Virus record (IMG/VR): IMGVR_UViG_3300010389_000070
Location: 1 to 32,574 of that record
Length of the DNA stretch: 32,574 nucleotides
Source of the DNA: a virus
Strand: one strand, 5' to 3'
Numbering within the stretch: position 1 is the first letter of the stretch; each line of letters begins with the position of its first letter. Below, in pieces: positions 6,255 through 15,269 of the stretch. The notes under the pieces were generated by a model that worked only from the letters and a program-made list of their open reading frames with translations, was not told the DNA's origin and ran no database searches. The translations under genes were made by a program, and so were the position numbers.

Positions 6255-9200
6255 TTATGCAAGTGCAATAGCTCTGAAATCTTTCAATCTTACTGGTGTA
6301 GATTCATTCTTAGACGACATAACAACTTTAATTGCAAATGCAGTAAATTGATCAAGATTATTGGCAGTGAATTGATATTCAGAGAATCCTTCAAAATCAT
6401 TTGGTGTAACAAAAGCATCTGCTCTTCCACTATTCTTTTGTGGATCAATAACACGATCACCGAATCCGTCGCCGTCGTCATCAATAAGGTTGTCCCAACC
6501 TGGGAATGGTACAAACTTTTGATCAACTTCACTTGAATCTGCTTTGACCAGTTTATAAAGGACACGGAAATCTGCATCCTCTTGCCTGTTGGCAGCAATA
6601 ATAACTCTCAAACTTGTTGCAGGTTGTGCCAAAGAAATAGTCTTAGTCACAAAAACTGCTCCATGGGGATCTTCGTCAATATTGTTTGATCTTGGATCAT
6701 CAACATAATCAATGATAGGAGAATTAGACTTGTTTCTTCCAAGAACAAATGTTGCATTCTGCATATCCATTACAGGAGACAGATTTTCATCTGTGCTTGA
6801 GAATTCAACTCTCATGGAAAGAGACTTATTGCGAGGAAGAGCACTCAATCTTGCAAGTTCATTTACTCTAGAAGCAACCATTCTTGGTGTGCGTAAGTTC
6901 AATACTTTATTCAGAGTTACTGGTTCAAATCCTTGGTCAATAAATGAAACTTCATTTCCACCAGCACTTGTTCCAGAGATTGTTCTAATTAAAGCATTCG
7001 CAGCAGTTCCTTTTCCTGGAGTAATAACATTGAACATAGGTTCAATTGTACTATATTGGAAGTTTTGTGAAATTCCAACGGTATTTCCACCAAATCCTTT
7101 TTGTGCTGCAAAATTGAGCATTCCAGATCCAGTAGATCGTATAGTTGGTGACTCTGTACTTCTATCAAATTCAAGATAGTAATTGTCAAGGTTAGAATTC
7201 TCAGATCTGTAATATGTTGATGGAATATTGTGAGAAGTGTTAATTCTTGTCAATGAAACGCCATTGACTTCATATGGTTGAATGGATTCACCAACTGTAT
7301 GTGAAGACTTAGAGGAATTGTTAATTGATCTTGCATCAATTGAAAGAGTTCCTGCTCCTCCACTACCAGCACTAATTGCACTGTAAGAAATAACTTCATT
7401 GTTGAGAAGAGCATATCCACGACTTGTGCCGATTCCTTCAAATCTTGCAAAAATTGCGGTGTTAGCGACAGAAACTATAGTATCATTTTCACCGAAGTTT
7501 GAAGTGATTGTAGTTTTTTCCGTATCTGGAAGTACGTCTTCAATCAGAATTCTATTGTTTCCACCATGGTGTGCATGGTTTTGTTGCTTGATTCTGAAGA
7601 CGTTTCCAGTATATCTGTCATCAACAATTGATGAAGATCCATTTACAGTTACTCCAGAACTTGTTCTTGTCGATTCATTATTCGGATCAGTATAATGATG
7701 TACTGCAAGAGTATTTGTGAAGTTTTCACCCTGAACATTTGTGAGATAGAGTGAATCTGGATTTCCAACTCCAGTGATTGTTATTTTTGCTCCAGAACCT
7801 TTTTGTTGTGAAGCAGTACCCATGCTTGAAGTAACAATACCAACAGTTTCTCCAGGAACAAATCCTTCACCGACAGAAGTAATATTTACAGATTGAATAT
7901 TACCAAAAGCATTTGTTGTAATTGTTGCCTGTGCTCCAGTTCCTTTGCCAGTCAATGAATAAAGAGGAACACTTGAAATAGAAGAACTATTTACATATCC
8001 AACACCACTGCTAGCAATTGAAACATTTCCAGTTCCAGATACTGCTGGTCCACCAATGTTCTCAACAAATCCTGTGATGTTTGAACCACTGGATCCTTCT
8101 GTGACTTTTACGCCAGGTCTAACATTTGCATTAAGTGTTCCGGAGATAGGCAGTTTTAACTTTCTTGGCAGACCTTCGATTGGGTTGTCTTGAAGTTTGC
8201 TGCTATTATCGCCCTTTGGAAGAACATCTGAGTTGTAGAAAGTGACTGTTCCTGAAGGAACAAATTTTGCTTTATACAGTTTGAATGTTAAATCCTGATA
8301 CTGACTTGCTGTCCAAATAGTACCATTTTGAGACTTAAACAGAGATCCACCAATATATTGCTTGGTAACAACTACATTCTGAACGTCTGGAAGATTTGTC
8401 GTTCTGACAGTCTTCTTACCCATTGTTGCAGTCCACATTTCATATCCATCTGAAGCTGGTGAAAGAATAACAATCGCATATTCTTTATTTGCTTCAAGAT
8501 AAACTGGGGATGGGAAACGAATCCTTGTTGGAACTGGTTCGAATGGATTTGCCTCGTTAATATTAATATCATCAGGATTCAAAGCAACCTGAGTGTAGTC
8601 TTGAACAAGGAATGAGGTTGGTGTTCCCAACTCCATAGTTCTCAATTCTACATAAATTTTTGCCCCAGGATCTTTGGTTGCAAAGTAGAGATCGAATGAA
8701 GTGAGGAATGCTCCTCTTCCATCAACAGTAAATGACTGTGCTAATGGGTCTCTGTGAGGTGCTTTAACTTGAACTTCAACTTCTGTTTTTCTTGCTGCAG
8801 GTTTGGGTGGATTTCTGACAGAAACACGACTTGTCTCTTGTGTCAGAATTGATCCAGATCCACTATAAGTGCCGAGTGCCTCTGAAGCAAATACTGTAGA
8901 TCCTGGAAGAACTACTGTATTTGGTGGAACTGCAGTTACCTTAACGGTCTTTGTTCCACTCTTAACTCTTACTGGTGGCAGTGGATTTGAATTTGGATCT
9001 CTGAAGAAGAAGTTTGCAACAATATCTCCCCAGTTGTCAGATACTAATTCTGCTCTGGTAATTGTAGCAACAGCACCAGATGTTTCACCAATTACTCTGG
9101 AACCTCTTTCAACATATCCGTAGAACTTTTCATCGGTAGAAAGTGCTCTTACACCAAAGTTAATAAGTCTTGATGTTGGCGAATATGCGTCGCCTGGTGC

Positions 9201-12200
9201 TGGTCTGTTTCTATCATATGGATCTACACTATATTCTTCAACCAAAACTGCTGGAGATCCGAGTCCAGCACCAATGTCTGGTCTGGAAGTATCGCCAAAT
9301 TTATGATTTGGTTTTTGAACTCTAATGTATCCAATCTTCTTACCTGTAGAGTCGAAGATATTTGCGTTCTCGAAAACTCTAAATGTTCCCGAAACCATTT
9401 CAATCTCACAAAGTTTTGGAATAATGTCAACTTGCTGACTATCCAAATACAAATAATGTTTTGAGAAGGGTCTTAATCCATTTGCGTTGAAATAAACATT
9501 TCTTGAACGCATCCATGGATCTGCTTCTCCAGATACTTTTACGTCTTCAACGTAATTGAATTCTCTTGCAGGACCTTGAAGTTTTGGAGTATACTTAGTT
9601 GTTGTTGTAATCGTTGTAGTAGTAAATGCTCTAGTTACTCTTTCACCTCTACCACCACCTTTCTTATAACTTACATACTCTGTTTTGTTATCAACGTCTC
9701 TGGTTACATTTGCCTCTTGAGTCCATTTGGCACCAGTCGATTCTGTTCTGTGATCGTCAACATAAATGGTTCTAACCCAGTTGTCAGATTGAGGATCTAA
9801 TACAACACCACCAACGAATACAATGACATTGAATGGGTTGACATTTTCAACGTTTGTTGCATGTGGTTGATCAATCCAAGCAACTTCCTGATAATCAAGT
9901 GTTAATAAATCTCCAGTCTTTCTGATATTTCTATCAAGAAGAGTCAGGTTTTGACTCATATCTGCCTGATCTACGTCAATTCCTGGATCTAATGCCAATT
10001 GTGCTCCCATTGACCAGAAATCAACTGGAGCAATCGCTGTTGCACCTTCTTTTGAAATATCAACAGTGGAAAGACGTGGATCACAAAGAGATTTGTCTCT
10101 AAAGTCACTAACAATAAATCCACTCTTGAATCTATTGATACCATTAGCGTCGGTGATTTCAAGAGTTTTTGCACTCATTTCCAGCATACTTAAGCTGGTC
10201 AACTCCTCTAATGTTTCAATTCTATCTTCAAGTTTACCAATATCTCTCATCGTGAATCTTCTATTATCACGAAGAAGAACCCTTGGATCTTTTGTTGGAT
10301 TAAAGAGGTATGGTGGCAGAAGAATTTGTGCAATTTCCATTGCATCATCTGCAAGGACTGGAGCCTGTGGTTTATCGGCAGGTTCTCCTTTGATAACTTC
10401 AATTTCACCTAGACGATTGATAGTAACTAAGTCAATTCTTGGCAGATAGTAACTATAACCCATGAATGAAGTTTCATCAGGGGAAACAACGTACTTATAG
10501 TTGTATTCATACTGTCTGCTAGAGAATGCAAATGGAGATGCATTTGTAGTTGCAGGATTAAATGCGGCAACTCTAGGTCTAAAGTCGAGTAAATCTGAGC
10601 AACGAAGTCCGTTTGGAAGAGTTGGAATATCGCTGGTAAATCTATCTTGAGAGTATGAATTTACTGTAAAGATATCTCCGGTGTTATTTGAACCGACTGC
10701 ATATGCGTCGTAAACAACCAATAACTGACGAGAAGGAATTGCGGATCCAGGTCTTCTTATAATTCTGGAGTAATCGCAGAATTGGTGGCGATGACCTTTA
10801 TCAAGTCTATAATTTGCAGTTCTATTGACATAACTTCCTGGAGTTATTTCTTGAATAACTGCACTGATTGCAGAATCTTTAAACTTGACAGATTCACCTA
10901 CTGCAAAGTTGTTTGTATTTAACTTTACATAACTAACACTATTTGAAGTTTTGCTTACTACTTGTGCAACAGCTCTACTGTCTTGACCTACGATTTTTTC
11001 ACCAACGATTACATTCTGGTCTAAAGCAAGACCAGTAGCAAAAGTTAATTTATCAAGAACTGGTGCAGAAGTATTGGTAGATTCATAAACTGCACGAACA
11101 TTAACAACATCTGGAACATTGAGAGAAATCTCATTGTCCTCAATTCTTGTTCCATAATATTTGCTAGTTGTTAATCCAGTAACCTCAGATACTCCACTAG
11201 TTCTTACAATTGATACTGTATTTGATCTAGTAAAATCTTTTGTCTTATTAGTAACTCCTCTCTTTTTAAGAGTTGCTTGAACAGTTACTGCACCATTATT
11301 AGGAAGACCATTGAATGTTACAGAATTTCCATTTGCCCCAAGAGTAAACATTCCACTCTTGAGTTGTACAACTGTTCCATCATCTTCAGTAATAGTATAT
11401 CTTTCTGCGTCAAATGTTTCAAAGAATACACTAGTAATACCGGCATTTACATCTATCGCATCAGCAACTGTCAATGTAAGACTGTTACTAGTAACAGACT
11501 TTCCAGTAATTTGTTTTGTAATTGTTAATTCAGAATTTGCAAGATCAACTGATGCAATCTTTTCTACTGGTAAAGTTGCATAAAGACCATTGAATCCATA
11601 TTGACGAATTCTAGGAACCATCAATGAGAATGTGTATGAACCATTTGCAACTGTAGAAAGGTTTACCCCTGCAATTGCTGCGGGTGCTGCTGCCAAAGTT
11701 ACTGTCGTTCCATCAGCACGAATAGCACTTACAGTGTTGTAAGTTGGGGAAGCATCTCCTGTCTGATACTTGATAATGCTACCAACTTTAATTCCACTCT
11801 CACCATCTGCAAAGTTTCTTCCAGAAACTCTACCAGTATTTCCACCACTAACGACCAGTTGATCCTTTACACCAAATCTTTCGAGTTCTTGCTCATAAAG
11901 AACAGTATCTGCAATAAAGTTCGTATGCAATGAAGTATTCAATGCATCTGCATCTTGGAATACTGACTTAATATCACTGGTATCATAGATTGTCATTCCA
12001 GTAATAGCAGTTTTATACTGCTCATTTTCATTGATAATGACTTGCTCACCAATCAGGAATCTTCCTGAAGTTTGTGTTAAACTATAATCACTTCCATTGA
12101 CATCTGAAAGATATCCAGTTGCTCCACTTGAAAGACCTCTAATATATGAAGTCAGAGGAACTTGATCAGTTTGATTATATGTATTGGCGAGAGTTAAATT

Positions 12201-13676
12201 GACATAAGTCTGAATATCATAAAGATAAAGATCCCAATCAGTTGAATTATCCTCATATGGAGCATCTGATACACCAAACCAATATACTCTTGCTTCACCA
12301 ACTTTTGTAGTTAAACCTGCAGTACTTGCGTTAGTTGTGTTTGTATTTCCTCCAGCGTTTCTTCTTTCACCATATAATTCAATAATATTGCTATTGGTGC
12401 TGCCAGATCCACCTGCAGCAGTGTCGCCAATGTTTATATAAGGTGTGCCGTGAACATTATTGACTTTGACTAAACTACCAAGGGCAAATGGAATTAATGA
12501 TCCATTTATCTTTTTGGTTGTTCTTGGTTTTTGTACGTCAATAACTGTGGAACCCACAAGATCAACATCATATCCTCTAACGTATGCGGTGCCAGCAGAG
12601 ACTCTGACGCCCATCAAATCGTCGCTAGGTGTATTTCCTTGGTCAGTTACTTCGTCCTCTCTGAAGAGACCTCCATTGCCTGTCTCGTTGTTTAAAGTAT
12701 CAACAACGTCTACAATAAAATTATCTACAGCATAGTTCCCAGACTCTTCGAAAGTTCTTTTTGCGAAGTAGTCTTTGATTAAATTATAATTTGATTTATT
12801 TTGTAACTTCTTGATTACTCCATCATCAACTCTTACCAGTTCTACGAAACTGGTATCTTCAATATCTGTAAGTAACTTCTTAGTTAAGTTTAAAGTAATT
12901 TTTAATCTATCTGCACCAGGTGCAGCATAGTTTGTAAATCCTTTTGCATTGTCATTTAGAGATTGATCCTGATCTGAGTTTACAATCTCTTCTATAATAT
13001 CAAAACCAACTCTATATGACGGACTATTGTCATATGGATCAAGAACAACTTGTGAGTTTGGAACGTCTACAAATGTTCCTCTAATAAAGTAAACACCTTC
13101 TGCAACACCAACAGCATATCCAGTAGAAGCAGCATCTACTGCATTTAATGTAAATACAGTATCTCCAGAAACTATTGAAGTATTGCCATAAGTGACATTC
13201 TCTTGAAGAATTAATGTCTCGCCATCTTCAAATTCTACACTGGAACCGTCAATGCCACCATCTTGATACTTGACAAATAAAGTAATCTCCTCTACGCCTT
13301 CTTCTGGTGGTAAAAGATATCCCTTTACCGTCGCATTAATTTCAGAACTTTGACCTTTTACTTTCGCACCTTTGCCGTTATTTGCATTTACAATAGAATC
13401 AAGATATACTGTAACGTCAATACCTAAGTGATCTGGATTTACCTTTACTGTTGTAAATGCATTGTCACATGTGATTCCACCAGGAATCACCATAGAACCT
13501 TCTTTGAACATGTGACTGCCAAAAGATTCTATCTGATTTTGTAGAATCGATTGAAGACCTGTTAATTCCCTAGCCTGTACTGGATATCCAGGTTTAAACA
13601 GAACCTTATAAAAATTATCTGCCTTATCAAAGTCGTCATAGTAAGGACTTACGTTTAAATTCGTCTTTTGTGGCAT
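6255..13676 (-). CDS. Giant gp10-position baseplate/fibre-connector protein (DUF4815 start)
   Basis: At 2473 aa this is about four times T4 gp10 (602 aa). The first 70 residues, with NLNVSPYYDDFDKADNFYKV, LFKPGYPVQARELTGLQSIL and QNQIESFGSHMFKEGSMVIP, match the DUF4815 type of phage structural protein. Near residues 1640-1800 a block with DPLAQSFTVDGRGAFLTSFD and later YEMWTATMGK is typical of these proteins. Residues about 1870-1980 carry GxGY/GEGF repeats. A NEVISYSAI...GESIQPY module lies near 2100. The C-terminus has DDDGDGFGDRVID (about 2397-2409), a calcium-loop-like Asp cluster. It directly follows gp8, where T4 has genes 9 and 10. The gp10 assignment is by position; it may combine gp9/gp10 functions. 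Confidence 0.82.
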   Translation of the reverse strand: MPQKTNLNVSPYYDDFDKADNFYKVLFKPGYPVQARELTGLQSILQNQIESFGSHMFKEGSMVIPGGITCDNAFTTVKVNPDHLGIDVTVYLDSIVNANNGKGAKVKGQSSEINATVKGYLLPPEEGVEEITLFVKYQDGGIDGSSVEFEDGETLILQENVTYGNTSIVSGDTVFTLNAVDAASTGYAVGVAEGVYFIRGTFVDVPNSQVVLDPYDNSPSYRVGFDIIEEIVNSDQDQSLNDNAKGFTNYAAPGADRLKITLNLTKKLLTDIEDTSFVELVRVDDGVIKKLQNKSNYNLIKDYFAKRTFEESGNYAVDNFIVDVVDTLNNETGNGGLFREDEVTDQGNTPSDDLMGVRVSAGTAYVRGYDVDLVGSTVIDVQKPRTTKKINGSLIPFALGSLVKVNNVHGTPYINIGDTAAGGSGSTNSNIIELYGERRNAGGNTNTTNASTAGLTTKVGEARVYWFGVSDAPYEDNSTDWDLYLYDIQTYVNLTLANTYNQTDQVPLTSYIRGLSSGATGYLSDVNGSDYSLTQTSGRFLIGEQVIINENEQYKTAITGMTIYDTSDIKSVFQDADALNTSLHTNFIADTVLYEQELERFGVKDQLVVSGGNTGRVSGRNFADGESGIKVGSIIKYQTGDASPTYNTVSAIRADGTTVTLAAAPAAIAGVNLSTVANGSYTFSLMVPRIRQYGFNGLYATLPVEKIASVDLANSELTITKQITGKSVTSNSLTLTVADAIDVNAGITSVFFETFDAERYTITEDDGTVVQLKSGMFTLGANGNSVTFNGLPNNGAVTVQATLKKRGVTNKTKDFTRSNTVSIVRTSGVSEVTGLTTSKYYGTRIEDNEISLNVPDVVNVRAVYESTNTSAPVLDKLTFATGLALDQNVIVGEKIVGQDSRAVAQVVSKTSNSVSYVKLNTNNFAVGESVKFKDSAISAVIQEITPGSYVNRTANYRLDKGHRHQFCDYSRIIRRPGSAIPSRQLLVVYDAYAVGSNNTGDIFTVNSYSQDRFTSDIPTLPNGLRCSDLLDFRPRVAAFNPATTNASPFAFSSRQYEYNYKYVVSPDETSFMGYSYYLPRIDLVTINRLGEIEVIKGEPADKPQAPVLADDAMEIAQILLPPYLFNPTKDPRVLLRDNRRFTMRDIGKLEDRIETLEELTSLSMLEMSAKTLEITDANGINRFKSGFIVSDFRDKSLCDPRLSTVDISKEGATAIAPVDFWSMGAQLALDPGIDVDQADMSQNLTLLDRNIRKTGDLLTLDYQEVAWIDQPHATNVENVNPFNVIVFVGGVVLDPQSDNWVRTIYVDDHRTESTGAKWTQEANVTRDVDNKTEYVSYKKGGGRGERVTRAFTTTTITTTTKYTPKLQGPAREFNYVEDVKVSGEADPWMRSRNVYFNANGLRPFSKHYLYLDSQQVDIIPKLCEIEMVSGTFRVFENANIFDSTGKKIGYIRVQKPNHKFGDTSRPDIGAGLGSPAVLVEEYSVDPYDRNRPAPGDAYSPTSRLINFGVRALSTDEKFYGYVERGSRVIGETSGAVATITRAELVSDNWGDIVANFFFRDPNSNPLPPVRVKSGTKTVKVTAVPPNTVVLPGSTVFASEALGTYSGSGSILTQETSRVSVRNPPKPAARKTEVEVQVKAPHRDPLAQSFTVDGRGAFLTSFDLYFATKDPGAKIYVELRTMELGTPTSFLVQDYTQVALNPDDININEANPFEPVPTRIRFPSPVYLEANKEYAIVILSPASDGYEMWTATMGKKTVRTTNLPDVQNVVVTKQYIGGSLFKSQNGTIWTASQYQDLTFKLYKAKFVPSGTVTFYNSDVLPKGDNSSKLQDNPIEGLPRKLKLPISGTLNANVRPGVKVTEGSSGSNITGFVENIGGPAVSGTGNVSIASSGVGYVNSSSISSVPLYSLTGKGTGAQATITTNAFGNIQSVNITSVGEGFVPGETVGIVTSSMGTASQQKGSGAKITITGVGNPDSLYLTNVQGENFTNTLAVHHYTDPNNESTRTSSGVTVNGSSSIVDDRYTGNVFRIKQQNHAHHGGNNRILIEDVLPDTEKTTITSNFGENDTIVSVANTAIFARFEGIGTSRGYALLNNEVISYSAISAGSGGAGTLSIDARSINNSSKSSHTVGESIQPYEVNGVSLTRINTSHNIPSTYYRSENSNLDNYYLEFDRSTESPTIRSTGSGMLNFAAQKGFGGNTVGISQNFQYSTIEPMFNVITPGKGTAANALIRTISGTSAGGNEVSFIDQGFEPVTLNKVLNLRTPRMVASRVNELARLSALPRNKSLSMRVEFSSTDENLSPVMDMQNATFVLGRNKSNSPIIDYVDDPRSNNIDEDPHGAVFVTKTISLAQPATSLRVIIAANRQEDADFRVLYKLVKADSSEVDQKFVPFPGWDNLIDDDGDGFGDRVIDPQKNSGRADAFVTPNDFEGFSEYQFTANNLDQFTAFAIKVVMSSKNESTPVRLKDFRAIALA
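7737..8069 (-). repeat. GxGY-type repeat block in the gp10-like protein
   Basis: Residues about 1870-1980 contain SSGVGYVNSSSI, GKGTGAQATITTNAFGNIQS, VNITSVGEGFVPGETV and GSGAKITITGVG. They follow the same strand-GxGY-turn pattern as the gp14 repeats, though more diverged. Confidence 0.65.
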
Positions 13677-13679
13677 TTT

Positions 13680-15239
13680 TTAAAATTCCAGTATAATTTT
13701 GAGGTCTTCTTTTTGGCGTGCGTTTCTAGCAATGCTAGCTCTGTTGTCGAGATAAATTAATTGTCCCGATCCTTTATTTATTTCAGGAACCGCCATTCCA
13801 CTGGTGAAGTTAACACCAAGATTAATTAATTTTGTTCCTGTTGGATTTGTAGTAATCCCCGCAAATGCTGTATCAATTGCTGCAGAAAAATTAGAAGTTT
13901 TTCCGCTGATTACATTTGATGAAGATTCAAAATTATATGGTCTTCCATTAGTGGATATACCAGTATAATCTTGTTGATCAAGAGTGGTCTGATTGTAAAA
14001 TAGAGATCTATCTCTAAAATACTTCAGAACCTTTGTCTCAAGATCGTAAGACGCAACATAACCAAATGCCTTCCCTGTTCCATTTGCAACTACTTGCTCA
14101 ATCTTTTCACCAATTTTTGGTGTTCCTGTAATTGATGAGAATTTGAAAGAACTGAGACCAGAGAATGTATTCTCTTGGTAAACATCATTCGTACCAACTT
14201 TAGTTGGATTCTTTATGATTCCAACTTGAGCAAAACTAGTGTCTACTGGGAAGTCTTTTGTTGAATCATCAAATCTTGCATAAACCAAAACCTTATCGGT
14301 TCCCAATTCGGTATAAACATCAAATCCATGACCCTTTGAAGGTGGAATAATTGGCACTAATTTAGCACTAGTTCCTGTAGTGTTGGAATTAATTGATCCC
14401 AAATCTACAAGTGCGTAACTATAATCTTTTCCACCAGAAGTGACGACTGTATTGGTGATTTTACCACCTTCTACGTCAACTCTTACTTTTCCTCCAGTTC
14501 CATCACCAATGATATTCATTTCTTGACCCAAACCATTTGCATAGTTTGAACCAGATTTTTCAATGTATACCGTTTTAATTTGATTCTCATTGACACTAGA
14601 ATCTGCAGATTCTCTAATAGATCTTATTTGAGAGTCTGTACTAGTTGCCCAACTATTTGGTACAGTAATGTATTCAGTCGAATCAAACTTGATAATGTCA
14701 CTTGGACTAATAGTGAACAGATACTTCCAAATGTATCCGTCACCACTATCGCCAGCTCTTGTTGGTTCTAAATCGGTAAAAGTGGGTTCATCCTGGGAGA
14801 CATTTCCTTTTGGACTATTTCCACTAGATCCGTTTTCAATACAAATATAAACCCTATAATCACTATTCATTACATAGTAATTTGCATCATACAATCTAGA
14901 TGCATTTGTTAGTGGTGCTGGGTTAAGAATACTATAATCATCACGATACATTTCATATCTACTTCCAGCGATCCAATCAATTCTTCTAACCAGTCTTCTT
15001 ACATTAGCAGAAGTTATCCTCTTTCCATACAAAACAACATCACCAGCATGACTATTGTAACTAATGCTGTCAATAGGTGATGGTGGGTTTGTATTCCAAG
15101 CAATGGTTCTACCGTAACCAACAACAGTTGGATTTGGTAGACCCACAGTTATATAATATGAGTTAGAAGAATTTTCTACTGACTCAACAAAATTGCTGGC
15201 ATTCAGAATTCTAAATTGATCAGTAACAATTGCTGACAT
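13680..15239 (-). CDS. gp8: Baseplate wedge protein gp8
   Basis: The 519-aa product is longer than T4 gp8 (334 aa), a dimeric wedge subunit bound by gp7 and gp10 in T4. The N-terminal 200 residues match cyanophage gp8: IVTDQFRILNASNFVESV, YYITVGLPNPT, NVRRLVRRIDWIAGSRYEMY, ASRLYDANYYVMNSDYRVYI and DGYIWKYLFTISPSDIIKFD. Residues about 222-285 hold an inserted GxxY repeat unit (KSGSNYANGLGQ, GGKVRVDVEGGKITN, SGGKDYSYA), which accounts for part of the extra length. The C-terminus (LDNRASIARNARQKEDLKII) is also conserved. An exact late promoter lies 17 bases upstream of the ATG. Confidence 0.95.
   Translation of the reverse strand: MSAIVTDQFRILNASNFVESVENSSNSYYITVGLPNPTVVGYGRTIAWNTNPPSPIDSISYNSHAGDVVLYGKRITSANVRRLVRRIDWIAGSRYEMYRDDYSILNPAPLTNASRLYDANYYVMNSDYRVYICIENGSSGNSPKGNVSQDEPTFTDLEPTRAGDSGDGYIWKYLFTISPSDIIKFDSTEYITVPNSWATSTDSQIRSIRESADSSVNENQIKTVYIEKSGSNYANGLGQEMNIIGDGTGGKVRVDVEGGKITNTVVTSGGKDYSYALVDLGSINSNTTGTSAKLVPIIPPSKGHGFDVYTELGTDKVLVYARFDDSTKDFPVDTSFAQVGIIKNPTKVGTNDVYQENTFSGLSSFKFSSITGTPKIGEKIEQVVANGTGKAFGYVASYDLETKVLKYFRDRSLFYNQTTLDQQDYTGISTNGRPYNFESSSNVISGKTSNFSAAIDTAFAGITTNPTGTKLINLGVNFTSGMAVPEINKGSGQLIYLDNRASIARNARQKEDLKIILEF
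13775..13782 (-). promoter_or_regulatory. Candidate internal late promoter AATAAATA before the gp10-like gene
   Basis: The minus-strand motif lies inside the end of gp8, about 98 bases before the ATG of the 2473-aa gene. It matches the T4 late core ATAAATA. Being inside a coding region it could be chance. Confidence 0.35.
14385..14576 (-). repeat. GxGY-like repeat unit in gp8
   Basis: Residues about 222-285 show two units of the same pattern (KSGSNYANG; SGGKDYSYA) separated by a Gly-rich turn and a VRVDVEGGKITNTVV strand pair. More diverged than the gp14 copies. Confidence 0.55.
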
Positions 15240-15256
15240 CGTTATCTTTTTTTATG

Positions 15257-15264
15257 TATTTATA
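15257..15264 (-). promoter_or_regulatory. T4-type late promoter TATAAATA before gp8
   Basis: An exact minus-strand TATAAATA sits in the 30-base gap between the end of the giant gp7-like gene and gp8, 17 bases from the ATG. The resulting leader would be very short. Confidence 0.75.
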
Positions 15265-15269
15265 TCTGG

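Noticed and set aside
6254-6268. TTG start extending the 70-aa gene by five codons
   Set aside because: The ATG at 6253, one base after the previous stop, is a better start; the TTG would add a run inside the end of the gp10-like gene with no benefit.
6712-7179. Plus-strand open frame of 155 codons inside the gp10-like gene
   Set aside because: It lies wholly antisense to a well-supported structural gene, has no ribosome-binding site or recognisable motif, and looks like a by-product of its codon bias.
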